A DNA stretch of 64,000 nucleotides from Bisporella sp. PMI_857 (GCA_021307315.1 JAJSPD010000022.1:62001-126000); one strand, 5' to 3'; shown: positions 44,833-57,755, numbered from the stretch's first letter. Notes: generated by a model from the letters alone, not told the origin. Made by a program: numbers and translations.

Positions 44833-45626
44833 CCTGCTGAAGCTGAGATGTATGCGGTTTAATTGGTAGTCCCATTTACTCGCACCACCTTTCGCCCACT
44901 CAACCTAAGTATGTCTCGACGTCAGTACAGTACTACTTGCGGGTGTCTAACAAAGTACTAGCGAAGTCTTACCTCACCGTCTTTGATCAACAACAAAGTG
45001 TAGAAATAGAAGAATACAGTCACGGGCCGTCAGAAAGTATGGGGTAAACAAGTCAATTGCTGAAGGTTGTTTAACCTAAACTACAGGAGAGAATCCCTCT
45101 ACTTATAGAGGTGTGATACTCACACCTGTGAGTATCACATACGTAACGCACACGTCAGCAGATTCATCATCAAAGGCAAAAGTACGTATACATCTTGCGC
45201 AAGCATACGTACAACATCCCCAATAGGCTAGGTATGATCCTTAGACCTAGCCCGTTCAACACAAAGCTTGCAGCTCAAGCATCAGACCGTTCATTGTATT
45301 GATAGTACTTAAGAACACGCTCAGGGACGGCTCGAGCCGCAAACTTAATCGCTGAACTAGAAGCGGATGTTGCCATCCCTCGTACTTCGGATCCGCCATG
45401 AAGAGCTGCAATTCGTCCTCGTCGACATCTGCAGATCGCAATAAGCACTCCGGGTCAAGTTGAAAAGCTGCTTCTGTACGTCAACCGCGTCGATGAATTG
45501 AATGAAGTCGGCTCGAAATCATTTCCATTTGACGAGAGGCTCGAAGCCTTCCCTGTAATGCTCGGCTGCTGAATTTAGGAGGGGGAACCTGCTGAGCACA
45601 AGTCCAGCGGCTTCGATGCCAGACAT
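44833..45626 (-). pseudogene. gene of the fungal MSGIE-type (DUF7580-like) family, split by a solo LTR
   Basis: From ATG 45626 the minus strand reads MSGIEAAGLVLSRFPLLNSA, EHYREGFEPLVKWK, a TGA, FRADFIQFIDAVDVQKQLF, a frameshift, ADVDEDELQLFMADPKYEGW and FLSTINTMNGLMLELQA. Then the family-A LTR (44999-45261) interrupts it within the codon run for LQAL. Beyond the LTR the frame resumes with LLIKDGE, a GTAAGA donor, a short intron and a second exon VEWAKGGASKWDYQLNRIHL, which ends at the family-B LTR. From memory this opening belongs to a large fungal family with a STAND-associated or kinase-like C terminus. Function is unknown. It is dead by several lesions. Confidence 0.65.
44999..45261 (-). 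mobile_element. solo LTR, family A
   Basis: On the minus strand it runs from TGTTGAACGGGCTAGG to CTATTTCTACA, 263 bp. It is bounded by perfect 5-bp target duplications CAAAG (44994-44998 and 45262-45266). It sits inside the first exon of the pseudogene at 44833-45626. Confidence 0.9.
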
Positions 45627-45942
45627 GGCGGTAGCAAGAGATTTCTTGAGGAGGCTATTGCAAGTTGGGGAAGAAAGAGCATAATGAAGTCGCAAACATT
45701 CGTGGCGCTGAGAAACATCTGGCTAGTGCGGGGTTCATCAGCGGCAGGGAGGGGTGGTTGGTCTCACGACCCTGAAGCACCAAGATGGTTATCTATTTGA
45801 GGCTGCAGCATCTGCATCTTCTATCCCAGTCACCTAAAGACATCCATAAAGTCTCCAATTTGAAGCGGACCGTCAAGATGAAATGGCTGCACAGGCAGCC
45901 TCCAACGGTTAGTTGACATCATGCATCATGTGAATCAACACC

Positions 45943-48143
45943 ATGGCTGACAATCGAACAGATCTGCTAGCAAAGTTAGATACCACCAGCCTAGCTGTAA
46001 CGAAGCAGTCATCCCCGATTTCTGCACGTACTAGGGACTGTGTGAGGAGATATCAAAACCTTTACGATATTCTGCATGAGACAACTCAGTATTAAGCAAC
46101 AAACAATTCGATAGATCGCGATGCTGTGCTTAATACAATACAAGACACCAGTCTAGGATTCAAGGCTTGGGCTACCAACATTGCGGCTCTCCAGGAGAGT
46201 CACCTGAAAAGCTCACTCGACTTTCGGCTCCAAGAAGCAATAGAAATTCGACAAAGAGTATTAAAAATACTTGAAGATCTCAAAGAATCTTTCATTCGTG
46301 TTTTTTCGATTGTGACCGGCACGCGGGTTAATGAGACTTGGAAAGTTGGTATACTGAGTGATTCCGAAGAGGATGAAGAGAATTCGCCGGCCAAAGATGT
46401 TGTGCAGACTTCGGAACTCGCCGAACTACTGTCTGCTATGAGGACCGCGAAATCCAATTTGATGGACCTCTCAATTGTGATTCGAAACACGCCAACACGC
46501 GACGACGACATCGAGGCAGCGGCTCGGTACAGTCTCGATCCTCAGCGGGATATTGGTCACGTTCACGAGAAGTTCAGGCCGGCGAAAAGAAGTTCTGTCT
46601 GGCTGATTCAACGTTTGGGAAAATCCATCACGAGGAGACGACAGTATTTGATATATCGGAAAGAGCATCATAAAAGCTATCTCGTAATTGGAGTAAATTA
46701 CAGGAGAAGCCAGTCAATGGTAGGGTCGATGGGGAGGAGCTCGAGAAAACCATCGCTTTCACCAAAGCAACAACATTTATTGTGGCACAGCCAAGTGCTC
46801 CAAAAAGTAACATCGACGTTAGCTCTTTTGGATCCCAGACATCGTATGAGCAGGCGATCATCGGCGAAACAAACGAAAATGATCTGACTGTTCCCGGTCT
46901 CCCTATCGAGGCTTTTGAAAGCGTGCCATTCGAGTTCGAGAAGCCGTTCCAATGCCCTTACTGTTATACGGAACAGAGTGTCAAGACCAGAAACGTGTGG
47001 AAGTATGAACCAATCGTTTTGATATGGAAAATATATGTTGAATAAGCTAATTGCTGCAGGGAGCATGTTTTTCGAGACCTCCGGCCTTACGTCTGTACCT
47101 TCACGGAGTGTAGCCTTCGCATGTTTCAAAGCCGTAACGAATGGTTCGCTCACGAGTTCTAGAACCATCGTAAAGAATGGAGGTGTCCATCATGCAGCAT
47201 GTCTTGCTTCACAAAAGCAGCTTGGAGACCCATATCCAGAACCACAACCCAACTTTAGCGGGCTCCGAGTTAGAGGCATTGCCTTACAGTGTGAGGAGCC
47301 TATAAGCCGATTCCCTGCCTCAGCTTGCTTTTTTTGCGATGACTGGGAGAAACAGTTGATTGACTGAAAAGAGAATAAGAAAATGGTTTTCCTAAATGAT
47401 GGGAAAGATGTGAAACCTTACGGTACTCTTTCCCTGTTTAGAAGACACCTTAGAAGGCACATGGAGCAATTAGCTTTATTTGCTCTGCAAGGAACGACGG
47501 CGATGAACTGGACGACGGAACAGACAAGGAACTAGTGCGTGATGCAAGTTGTGGTAACTCTAAAAATGGAACGGGCGTCCCGAATATTAATCCTATGTCT
47601 AGCAACCATGGCTTTGAGACTAAACCTCTTTCCAAAGGCTCAGATTCTGCACAAGACGACGTTCAAGGAGGGAATAAAGCCGGTAACATCAAGAATTTAC
47701 TATAGCCTGGAACATCCTCACTAATTAAATCAGTTTGCGATAACAATATACTGTTTGACAAGAAGGAGATGGCAGATACACATCAGGGGCTAACGGAAAA
47801 CAACTCTTCTAGCCCGCCCCTCAAATGTTCAAACTGTTGAAAGAAGTTCTCGAAGAATCACCAACTAAGAGGTAAGCTTTCCATAGAAAACGTTATCACT
47901 CAAAACTGTTCACTAATTATCAGAAAAACATATGAAGAACCATGTAAAGCCTCTCACATGTGAAGTATGTCAGAATGCTAAGGTAGCTGAGAAAAAGATC
48001 TGGATCGACATTACTGGAGCCACCATCCCGAATACGCAAAAGAGAAAGGAATCCGGAAAGATGGGAAGACTTGCCCTGCTTGCGAGCTTACGGGACGAAG
48101 TGATAATATCAAGCGGCATTGGGACACATGCCATAAGGTCTAA
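45943..48143 (+). pseudogene. large fungal C2H2 zinc-finger gene, multiply broken
   Basis: From ATG 45943 the strand reads MADNRTDLLAKLDTTSLAV and stops at a TAA (46093), resumes with LNTIQDTSLGFKAWATNIAA, then RLGKSITRRRQYLIYRKEHH. After a frameshift near 46675 it continues EELEKTIAFTKATTFIVAQP and FQCPYCYTEQSVKTRNVWK, an intron, EHVFRDLRPYVCTFTECSLR and NEWFAHEF, then a TAG and RKEWRCPSCS. Further C2H2 pieces follow near 47930-48143 (KPLTCEVCQNAKVAEKK, GKTCPACELTGRSDNIKRHW), again with shifts. The order is that of a fungal family of several hundred residues with a helical N-terminal region and three or more zinc fingers. Its role is unknown. The lesions are visible directly. Confidence 0.7.
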
Positions 48144-48640
48144 GCAGATGGATTCTGAGGAATCTATTTGATCGCAGGAAATTTTCATCTACAATTCATT
48201 CTGCATCCATTTGCCAAGCTCTTAAGGTTTATCCTTTCTTAAATATACTACTTATGCCAATAATCTCTCCATCCTGTCTCCTCTTGATGATACTTGATAC
48301 AATTTAAAGAGCCGCCGTATCCCAACCTTAAGGAATAAAGAGCCACCGAGCAACGAGTTAATTCGAACCGCTATAACTCCTTTTAAGATATGTATATGAT
48401 GGGTATGCGCAACGAGAGTCAGCTTCAGAGCAGCCTGCTAATGCGACCATCAACAGCATGGAAGAGGGCGGTTGGCACTCGGTGCTCCTCGCGAACCCCG
48501 AATGATTTCTGCATCGATCCGCGGATGCCATAATAACATCGAGCTTTGGTACAAATATGCCTTCATAAGCGCAACTAGATCATGACTCAAACCAGCACGA
48601 CCTGCTGCCAAGTCTCTTGTAATTGTGGGTCTAATGCAAG

Positions 48641-48735
48641 TGTCGGAATACCTACCACGTAGCAAAAGGCGTAGTAGCTATTGACTACGCTCTTGCAGGT
48701 GTGGTTCTGGTATTCGTCGATTTATTCTTCTAAGC
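48641..48735 (-). mobile_element. truncated LTR, family B
   Basis: The plus strand starts TGTCGGAATACCTACCACGT, the reverse complement of the family-B 3' end, and continues to TTCTTCTAAGCTC. The 5' half is missing. Confidence 0.65.
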
Positions 48736-48905
48736 TCTAGTTCTACGGAGTTGAGTGAGATCGAGGTCTCACTGTTCCAGGTGCTGGCCACATGATCATA
48801 ATTACATACAAATAGCTACCAACAGATTCCTTTGCGAGAACCAAATTCTAATTGTTCACTTTCAGAGCCATTCTCCGTACTTCGGACCCCTCTATACTTC
48901 GAACG

Positions 48906-49515
48906 TGTCGAAATACGTAGCGTACGGTAACTAATAGCGCCTTAGCATAAAGGAATCGAGAGTACTCTTTCCAAAAGCATGTTTACTTCGTTGACGTTGC
49001 GTAGATTGATCTTCAGATCGGCTTTCCTCTTCACTTTCGAATCGCGACTTTTCCCCGAACCACCTTCGGCCTCACAAACAACCTTCAGCGTTGCCAATAT
49101 AAAACAGAGCTAGGTGGTTCTTCTATCTCATTCGTTCATATTGCTAACCGCTAGATTTAGGAATAGCTTCGTTCCGTCCTCGAACTTCTTCGACTTCCCG
49201 TCCTTTGCGTACAAGGCAACGAACAAAGTGAAGCTGCAACGTCAACAAGGCGGCGACGCAAGTCCTCGCAACCTGAATTCCTCACAAATCTTATTGCTAA
49301 CCATTGCGTTCAGGAACAACCTTACTTTCTCTCGAAACCCTACGACCTCATAATTGGGAATAAGGTCAAGCCTCGAGCAGGACAACGACACAGCTATCTT
49401 TTTTTTTTCGAACAATTCTCCGAATCGAAAGTGAAGTAACAAGGTAAAAAAGCTTCTGTAGCCAACGAAATCGATACATGTTTCTAACATTATTGTAGCG
49501 CGTGCGAGTCGTGAC
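48906..49515 (+). mobile_element. possible LTR of an unassigned retroelement
   Basis: The segment starts TGTCGAAATACGTAGCGTAC and ends GCGAGTCGTGACA, giving TG/CA ends about 610 bp apart. It has TATA-like and C/T-rich stretches typical of an LTR. No second copy and no target duplication were found, so the call is tentative. Confidence 0.3.
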
Positions 49516-50900
49516 ACCAAAAGCAATAAGCCTGGGAAAACCTGACAGATCTGAACCCAGTTCGACTACCTGTCATCAAACTGTACCAGTCGGCTTTAAG
49601 AACGTGCACGCTTTCGCCTGTCTAATCTTCCTTCTTCTGAATACGGTTACTGTGCAACTGTCGGGTCCCTCCGCTGTTCTTTCAGGTCGGGGAGCACTGT
49701 CAGCAGAAAGTCTCCAATGTTGCCTCGAGAAGCAGTTCTTAAGAAAAAAAAAAGATCGTATAAAGCACGCCGTTTACTGCCTTTCTTTGCTAACCGTCGC
49801 GTGCATAGAGTCATTCACTTTCGAATTATAACTGGCAGGTGATATCGAGCTTTGATTGTCCCTTAGTTGCAGCGATCTTTTACTTGTAACCTACCTGCTT
49901 GGCGGTTATAGGGGAAGATACACCCACTCGACAGTCTGCTCAGTGTGCACACACTGTAACCGGCTTAAAGTGGTCCAACGTGTTGTTTTTGATAGCAGCG
50001 TTGAAGTTGTTCGGCTCTATTGGTCGTGCAATTGTCCCATACTTGATGAGATCTCCTACCCGTAGCCTATCTTGTCTGTTGAGCTTCGGCTGCTCTTGGC
50101 GGCGAGGGCGGAGATTCAACCACTAAAAAGTCTGCCTGGTGTATTTTGCATTACAGGCGGGTAGTAAAGTGTTCTAACGTGCTGTCACTTTTAATCGCAG
50201 CAGTGTTAGAAATACAGGCAACTGCACAGCATGCATTCTGCCTAGTGGGGAACGGCTATTCATGGATCATTGATCCTATGTTATACTGGATCTGGATCTG
50301 GACCTGGCTCTTTCTGGATTCTGGCTTCTGGTACTGGCTTTTCCTGGATTCTGGATTCTTCTAGATTGTAGATCATTGTGTGAAGTTGATATGCTGACTA
50401 ATACAGCTTTACTATTCTTCAACACTTGATTCAGCAGTTCACACTGTTGGAGCATTCATTCTTCGTTGGCCTATCTTGGGGATTGCGTACTATTTGTTGG
50501 TGCGATGATTGCGGAAGCTCTTCCTCCCTGCACCTATGGGTGTCTAGGCCACAGCTACGGCCCCTACCCAAGAAACGGGGTGCTTGAATTGTGCGCGTCC
50601 TGGCCCACGAAAGGCAGAGATAGGGGAACTGTGTAAGCGACTGTTGCTACAGCCAATGAGTAGGACGTATGGTAGTTGGTGACAGCTGCCGCCGGTGACC
50701 CGGTTTGGGACCCGTTCTTTGCTGGCCAAGACTCACTCTTTGTAAAGGGTATTCTAGGCCAGCAACACTGTCGGAATTGTCAGGAATTGGCCTACGTAAT
50801 AGGCCAAAGAGCTAGAAAACCTCTTACAGGTCTACGGCATAGATTCTGGAGACATAATACAACGTACAATCATATAATACAAGCTCCTACAATCCGTATT
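49516..50900. other. no gene recognised; two related blocks
   Basis: A block near 49940-50010 (AAGTGGTCCAACGTGTTGTTTTTGATAG) is echoed near 50165-50215 (AAGTGTTCTAACGTGCTGTCACTTTTAATCG), a likely old tandem duplication. A purine/pyrimidine-biased GGATTCTGG repeat lies near 50310-50355. No coding region is supported. Confidence 0.35.
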
Positions 50901-51977
50901 CTATCGACGTGATACCTTCATCAACCTCATATTCTTGACAATCCGCAAACTAGAAAAACAGGCTAACCAGGAACCACAAGTGCTGATTTGCGACGGCTTT
51001 GGAATGCACGAGACCCTCGAAGTCTTAATGTTTCGTTTCGAAAACAACATTATCTTGTGTCGCTTCCTCTCCCACACTTCCCACAAGCTTCAGCCCTGTG
51101 ATGTCGGAGTCTTTGCACCCTTGAAGGCACCCTACCGCGATGAGGCTGGTGGGTTGTTGTGAGGAGATGCAAATTCTGTTGGTAAAGGACATTTCACCTC
51201 TCTGAATAGCCTTGCAAAGGAAAAGGCGTTTACGAAGAGAAATATCACCGTTGTATGGGCTGTGAGTGGCTTGTTTCCATTTAACCCAAACAGAGTACTT
51301 AGAGCTACACCGACACCCTCCACTTAATTAACTGTTCCGGGAGCCGATAAAATAAAAGTGGGTTCTTGCTATTAAAACGAAGTACCACAAATGCCTGTGA
51401 CGCCACTGTCAGCAGAGGCTTTTGCGTCGCTGCATAACATAATCAAACAAGATGCTTTTATGCATAATGAAACGGGTATACCGCGCCTACAGAGGCACGT
51501 ACAGAAGTTGCTAATGCTGCCCAAATGTCCTTTGCCCAATGTGCCCTCCTCGGTGATCGAAATCAACTTTTAACCAGAATAAACAACGAAGCCAAGGTTC
51601 GCCGATCCATTAAGTCAGTAGTACTAGAGAAAGGAAAAGTGAAAGTAGTGAGCTCTAAGGATATTGAGGTGCCACGAGCAACGCGTGCTGCGAAAGAGGT
51701 CACAAAAGGCAAAGGAAAACGTGGTCGGAAGCATAAAAGTGCTGTGCTAGAGGCGGAGGCGGAGTCAAAAGTGGCACATGCTGCGAAAGAGGTCATAACG
51801 GGCAAGAGGAAACGTGGTCAAAAGCGTAAAAGTGCTATACAAAAGGCAGATGAGCCAGAGCAAGAAGTGGCACAGATGATCGAAGCGCCAGGGCCATGGA
51901 GAGCAACGTGGCACGTATGTACCAAAGCGCAGATTGCGGAGAACTATCCGATATCCCCCAAGGCGAATATCCCGTAG
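50901..51977 (+). pseudogene. pogo/Fot-type transposase remnant (DDE_1)
   Basis: The strand reads TIRKLEKQANQEPQVLICDG, then MHETLEVLMFRFENNIILCR and FLSHTSHKLQPCDVGVFAPL, the DDE-superfamily catalytic core around the second aspartate. After a TGA at 51160 come NITVVWAVSGLFPFNPNRV and, in other frames, VTPLSAEAFASLHNIIKQDA and MSFAQCALLGDRNQLL. The C terminus is lysine-rich (KGKGKRGRKHKSAV, repeated as GKRKRGQKRKSAI). This is the order of fungal pogo/Fot transposases. The N-terminal half is missing and several stops and shifts occur. The fragment at 21928 would be the N-terminal half of a related element. Confidence 0.75.
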
Positions 51978-52611
51978 TATATCGCCAAAATGCAAAAATC
52001 TCAGCACTGGATAATTCCATTATTCTTAGAGCTCGAGAACTTGTTATTCAAACCTCGCTCTCTGACTAATGCGTATGTCACTTTCGAGAATTTATATGGT
52101 GGCTCAGTTAATCACGATCAGATCCATATTCCTTGGCAACTGCTTTCATTATCTACCAGATACGCCACGCTTAATAGTCCTGTTTTACCCCGAATTATGC
52201 ACAGCTGAAGCTTACTTGATCGTCTTCTAATAAGTTGCTTCTCCAAGCATTTCAATAAGTAATATGTAGGGAATGGCACAAGAGTGGTCCGAGCCAGAGG
52301 TGTGCTCTGCTGTTGTATGCTTATCAGCCACAAGGCGGATCACTAAAGTTTCCTGCCTAAGGCATAGAAATATATGTCATTTTACACTAAGCCATGAAAA
52401 TTAAGCAGGGCCTAAGTCATAATCACATTTTCATGGGGTTTCAGACCTCTCTAACATGAAAGTCATACTGCGCAAGGCCATTGTAAAGGAGTACCTTGAG
52501 GACTTACTTGAGGCGCCAGCAGCTACGCTATCTTAGTGCTGCTGTATTCACCGTCAGCCAAGTATAATAACTTGTCTGGCTCATCCGCTTCCTAAAGCCT
52601 TCTGTTCAGAC
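51978..52611. other. intergenic, no gene seen
   Basis: Only short frames without motifs occur. The 3' end of the HET-NB-ARC-TPR gene lies at its right border. Confidence 0.35.
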
Positions 52612-55600
52612 TTAGGGGAGTTTGCTCAGAGCGTCAACGGCGTCAAGAGTCCACCTGTGCTCTGAACCCACCGCTTTCTCGTACCCTATTAGCGCTCGCT
52701 GATACATATCCTTCGCCTTATCGAGCTTGTCTAGATCCTCTGAGTAAAGAAGTCCCAGATTGCAGACCGTATTTAGTGTCGAGGTGTGGTCTGGACCTAA
52801 TGCCTTTTCGTAACCTGCAAGCGCTCGCTGGTACATTTGCTCGGCTTCCTTAAACTTGTCTTGATCAAAGTAAAGAAGGCCAAGGTTGTTGACTGTGTTA
52901 AGTGTCGAAGTATGGTCTGGACCAAGTGCTTTCTCTTTCCCTACTAGTGCTTGTTGGTACATTTGCTCGGCCACTTTAAGTTTGCCTTGAGATTTGTAAA
53001 AAATAGCAAAGTTGTTGACTGTTTCAAGTGTCGAAGCGTGGTTTGGACCAAGTGTTTTCTTGTAGCCTGCTAGTGCTCGCTGGTACATCTGCTCGGCCTT
53101 TTTAAGCTTGCCTTGGTCAGCATAAAGAAGGCCAAGATTGTTAACTGTGTCAAGTGTCGAAGTGTGATTTGGACCAAGTGCTTTTTTGCAACCTGCTAGT
53201 GCTCGCTGATACATTTGCTCGGCTTTTTTAAGCTTGTTTTGATCAGAGTAAAGATTGCCAAGGTTGTTGACAGTGTCAAGTGTCGAAGTGTGGTCTGGAC
53301 CTAGCACTTTTTTTTTCCCTGCTAGTGCTCGCTGGTACATCTGCTCAGCCGCCCTAAGCTTACCTTGAGATTTGTAAAGAACGCCAAGGTTGTTGACCGT
53401 TTCTAGTGTCGAAGTGTGGTCTGGACCAAGTGCTTTCTCTTTCCCTGCTAGTGCTCGCTGGTACATCTGCTCGGCCACCTTAAGCTTGCCTTGAGATTTG
53501 TAAAGAATGGCAAGGTTGTTGACCGTGTCAAGTGTCGAAGTATGGTTTGGACCCAGTGCCTTTTCGCGACCTGCTAGTGCTCGCTGATACATTTTCTCGG
53601 CCGCCTCAAACTTGTCTTGATCAGAGTAAAGATTGCCAAAGTTGTTGACAGTGTCAAGTGTCGAAGTGTGGTCTGGACCCAGTGCTTTTTCGCGACCTGC
53701 TAGCGCTCGCTGGTACATCTGCTCGGCCACTTTAAGCTTGCCTTGAGATTTGTAAAAAATAGCAAAGTTGTTGACCGTGTCAAGTGTCGAAGTATGGTTT
53801 AGACCCAGTGCCTTTTCGCGACCTGCTAGTGCCCGCTGATACATTTGCTCGGCCGCCTCAAACTTGTCTTGATCAAAATAAAGATTGCCAAGATTATTAA
53901 CTGTATAAAGTGTTGAAGTGTGGTCTGGACCTAGTGCTTTTTCGCGACCCGCTAGTGCTCGCTGATACATCTGCTCGGCCTCTTTAAACTTGTCTTGATC
54001 AAAGTAAAGATCGCTCAGGTTGTGGACCGTGTCAAGTGTCGAAATGTGGTCTGGACCCAGTGCTTTCTCTTTCCCTGCTAGTGCTCGCTGATACATTTGC
54101 TCGGCTTTTTCAAGCTTGCCTTGGTCGGCATAAAGATTGCCAAAGTTGTTGACTGTGTCAAGTGTCGAAGTGTGGTTTGGACCAAGTGCATTCTCGCAAC
54201 CTGCTAGTGCTCGTTGATACATCTGCTCGGCCTTTTCAAGCTTGCTTTGAGATTTGTAAAGAAGGCCAAGGTTGTTAACCGTAAAAAGTGTCGAAGTGTG
54301 GTCTAGACCCAGTGCCTTCTCTTTCCCTGCTATTGCTCGCTGGTACATCTGCTCGGCCTCCTCAAATTTGTCTTGATCGAAGTAAAGATCGCCAATGCTA
54401 TGATATGCCCAATCCATGGCGCTACCTTCAATCATGTTTTTAAGTATTATATGGGAGCATCTAGCTGCATGTTGGAGTAGCCGTCGTTGCAAGAGCCATG
54501 GTTGAAGATCCCGCTTGTCTGGAACATGGGAGCCAACACACTTGACGGCCAGCCGAGCTAAGTCATGATTCCATTCTTGATTTAACACATGAACCGTCCA
54601 CGAGTGGACACATCCGTGAATACTGTACCCTTGAGACTCAATCAGCTGTTGCGGGGATACATGTTCTTCCACCAGTCCGTAATCACATAAAACTCGCATA
54701 GCGCCGTGGAAGCTCAGTTCGTCTTCAGTGAGGTCTTGTATCCACTTTGGGTCGCTAGAATTATTGTGCTGAAGCAACTCAAGCCAGATATCCTGATTAT
54801 CAAGGTAGGCCCAGAAATGGAGAAGCTTAGCTGAAAGGTAGTTCCGCTTTTTAAGGCGGTCGAACGAGATTTGCCATGTTGAATAAAGCGTGCGATTTTC
54901 GTACGAATCTAGCTCGGGGGTCATTTGCTGAAGCTTCGCCCATGATGCCTTGTACAAGCGGAGATACTCTGAAATTCCCATGGTCACTTGGTTAAGATAT
55001 GCTCCAGCCGTTGCTAAAGCCAAAGGTAGGCCGTCTAACTCTTTAGCCAGTTGTCTAGCATTGGGATCTAGCGTGGTTAGAGCAATTCCTTTGAAATTAA
55101 GACGCTTACCATCTATTAGACCTTCTCGACGGGATGCATTGGACAAGATTTTGAGACTGTCGTGCACATCAAGAAGCTTTGAGACTTTCATGCAATAGCC
55201 ATGTTCGACTTGCGAGGATCGTGTTGTAATAATGATTGCACCTTGGTATGATTCTGGGAGGAATCTCCGGATATCTATAGCTGATAGATCTTTAGTGCCT
55301 GCCACTTTCGGGTTGTCGTAATTGTCGTATATCAGTAGCCATCGCGTGTTGTTCGGCAAGCTTAGCCACGCTTTCACAGCATCTACTACTTCGTCGAGGT
55401 TCGCTTTCGTATCGATGCTACTGAGAAAGCTCGCTGTAGGATAGTCTCGTAATATTTGTCTTGCCACTTTGATAAATGTCTGTTTCAAAGAATCCTCATC
55501 GCTAATATTAAGCCAAAATATTGCTGAGTAACTGTCTTTATGCCGCTTCGCGTACTCGATACTCAATTGTGTCTTCCCAATCCCGCCTAGGCCATACAAA

Positions 55601-56560
55601 GTAATAATTCTACGGGAGCCGTCTCCTTGTAATTTCCTATGCATTTGCGTAAGCTCTTTCTCTCGTGCTACGAAGTGATTGATATCAGGAACGCCAGAGA
55701 GACTAAATGTGATTGAGTAGTCTTTGTACATAGAGCCTGCTACAATCAGTAGCTTCTTCGTTCCATTCCGCGTTTATGTTTGTGATTCTGATAACAGAAA
55801 CCGTACAAGGAGACTTACCATTTACAGCTTTGTCGATCTCCTCTCGGAGCCGCTTCATCGCTTTCTTTCCTCCTTCGCCATATATAAGCGGCATGTTTAC
55901 GTCAAATATGCCGAACAGCGAGTACGCCTGGTCTTCTGCTTTAGTGGTCTGACGTCTCTCCATCCATGATATTCGCTCGGCGATGCTAAACTCTGATAAA
56001 TCATTCCCACGAAGCGCTTTTGCGGGGATTCCTGTAACCTCACATATATATCTTTCCAGCGACGTCTTATTACTTAACAGCTCTCCCTCTCGCGAGAAAA
56101 ACTCGACTGATTTAGGAGCAATGAGCTCTTGAAGTGTCCAGCCTCGGGTGAACCATCTGCTTTTTCGAAAGGCCATATGCCAAAACGGTTCCGCGGTTAA
56201 GTTGCCTGTGTTGGAATGAAGCATTGAAACATCTACTAAATAAGCGTAGCATTTGGTTGCTGCGTGATACCAGCGAAACATGGAATTGATTGCTTCTGCG
56301 AGCTCGGTACTGTCTCTTTTGTCGATACAACAAGTATCCACCCAAAAGTATCGCAGGCCATCACGCCTTGCCTGCTCTCCGCAGAATTGTATTTTGGTAT
56401 AGCCATCCTTATCTTTGCCTGTGCCATCTTTTAGATCTGTATATGTAACCTCATCTGCTCCCCAGGTGTGCGAGAGTATAGCATAGTTTTGAGGGATGTT
56501 GTCGCCAGTGAAGGTGGTAAGCCGGATTCTACCATCGTGGCCGTGTTCAAGAAGGTGCAT
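52612..56560 (-). CDS. HET-NB-ARC-TPR fungal NLR
   Basis: Exon 1 (56560-55819) and exon 2 (55739-52612) join in frame across a 79-bp intron (GTAAGT...TTGTAG), giving 1289 residues. The HET domain occupies about residues 1-245: NYAILSHTWGADEVTYTDL, YFWVDTCCIDKRDSTEL, FTRGWTLQELIAPKSVEFF, SLFGIFDVNMPLIYGEGG. NB-ARC follows with Walker A GLGGIGKTQ at about 297-305, a Walker-B-like WLLIYDNYDN and a sensor-like IIITTRSSQ, then GLPLALATAGAYL. From about residue 690 to the end, 14 TPR units of 42 residues repeat the pattern AEQMYQRALAGxEKALGP. This is a complete effector, switch and sensor architecture, with HET as death effector and TPR as ligand binding. It lies head-to-head with another NLR. Intact and without stops. 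Confidence 0.9.
52650..54420 (-). repeat. array of 14 near-identical 126-bp TPR units
   Basis: Each unit encodes 42 residues with the invariant core AEQMYQRALAG. Units differ mainly at the residue after ALAG (K, C, R, Y) and in the LYKSQGKL versus LYFDQDKF or LYADQGKL helix. Differences between units cluster in these positions rather than being spread evenly. Confidence 0.85.
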
Positions 56561-57755
56561 ATTCAGCCACGATTTGAGCGGCGGGTAGAGGTAGCCAAAA
56601 GCTGCACCTGCGAGACCAGGTTTTCTAGACTTGGGACACGCGAGGTCCCTATGGTACCATGCCCACCGACGGGCGCTACACAGGTCAACGTTGTTCCACG
56701 CGGCGTCGCTATTTGTCAGGTAGTCGAAGGGAGTAGAAAAGTCGGCAGAACGGTGTCGAGTGGCTCCGTCATGAGCATCGCTTCGTAGTTTTAATTAGGG
56801 GTGTTGTATTGCGATGCTCGATAGTTGCATCGTCACGTAAATAGCTTGTAACTTGAAACATCATTGTTAGGACTACTGCTTCCGCTGCCTGACTTCATTG
56901 ATACTGACCTAATATAGTGGGATGGTCCTGAGTGGCTGTTCTTCTTTCACTTGGTAGTTCTAGCTTCGTGCCTAGAACAACTACACCAGGCATCGAAGTC
57001 ATCGCTAAGCTGGATGTGAGGCACCAGGACCCACAGTAACTCCAGCCACCATTGGCCTTTATGCCTAAGGCTCTACAAATTAAATTACAGCATAAATATT
57101 GTGGGACGTGCGGGGTCGTTATGCTCTAGCCCAAATATCGTTAGTCGTTTCGACGTGATCAGCGTGGCGATCTTACATGAATTTGCACGCCACAGCGGCT
57201 ATGGCTGAGGACGATTTGCCTATATAGTGGCAAGGTCTTAGAGCTCGGATACGACCCTTTCCATATATTGAGACGGTGAGAGCTCGGTGGTGGAACTGTA
57301 GTGGGGGAACTCTATCGCGCTATATAAGGAGACTCTTGCAAATGAGACATGAGAGCAACAATGCAAACGTGGGTTTCTAGGAAAAGAGGTTTAGAGTGTC
57401 CGGGAGCAGTCACAGAATATAACTTATATAACATTATAGGAGGTATTGAGGTGTGCATAGATTTTAAGATGCTCAAAGCCGAAGTACCTATCATTTTTTT
57501 TCCGGCACGCAGGGATGGACGTTACACCAAGTATATAAAATACAGCAGTAGAGCGTACACTGCATCACAGACTTCTGTCAATAGCATCACGGCCCTCCCA
57601 CTAGCCCCGGCAAGGCAAACCTCAACTTTTTAAGTAGTCACATATTCACTCTGCAAAAGGCTGTGTAACTAAAAAACATCCCAATCACAGACTTTTCACC
57701 TCATGGCAACATCTCCTTAACCTTTTTACCGTGCCTTACCCTTTTTTAAGCCTTC
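56561..57755. promoter_or_regulatory. divergent spacer between the two NLR genes
   Basis: This 1.2-kb spacer must hold both promoters. It has TATATAAGG-like boxes near 57321-57329 and no frame with a recognisable domain. Short frames at 57312-57633 are on both strands and are not called. Confidence 0.35.

Noticed and set aside
52650..54420. CRISPR-like regular repeats
   Set aside because: The period is coding (126 bp, TPR units) and there are no unique spacers; the organism is eukaryotic.
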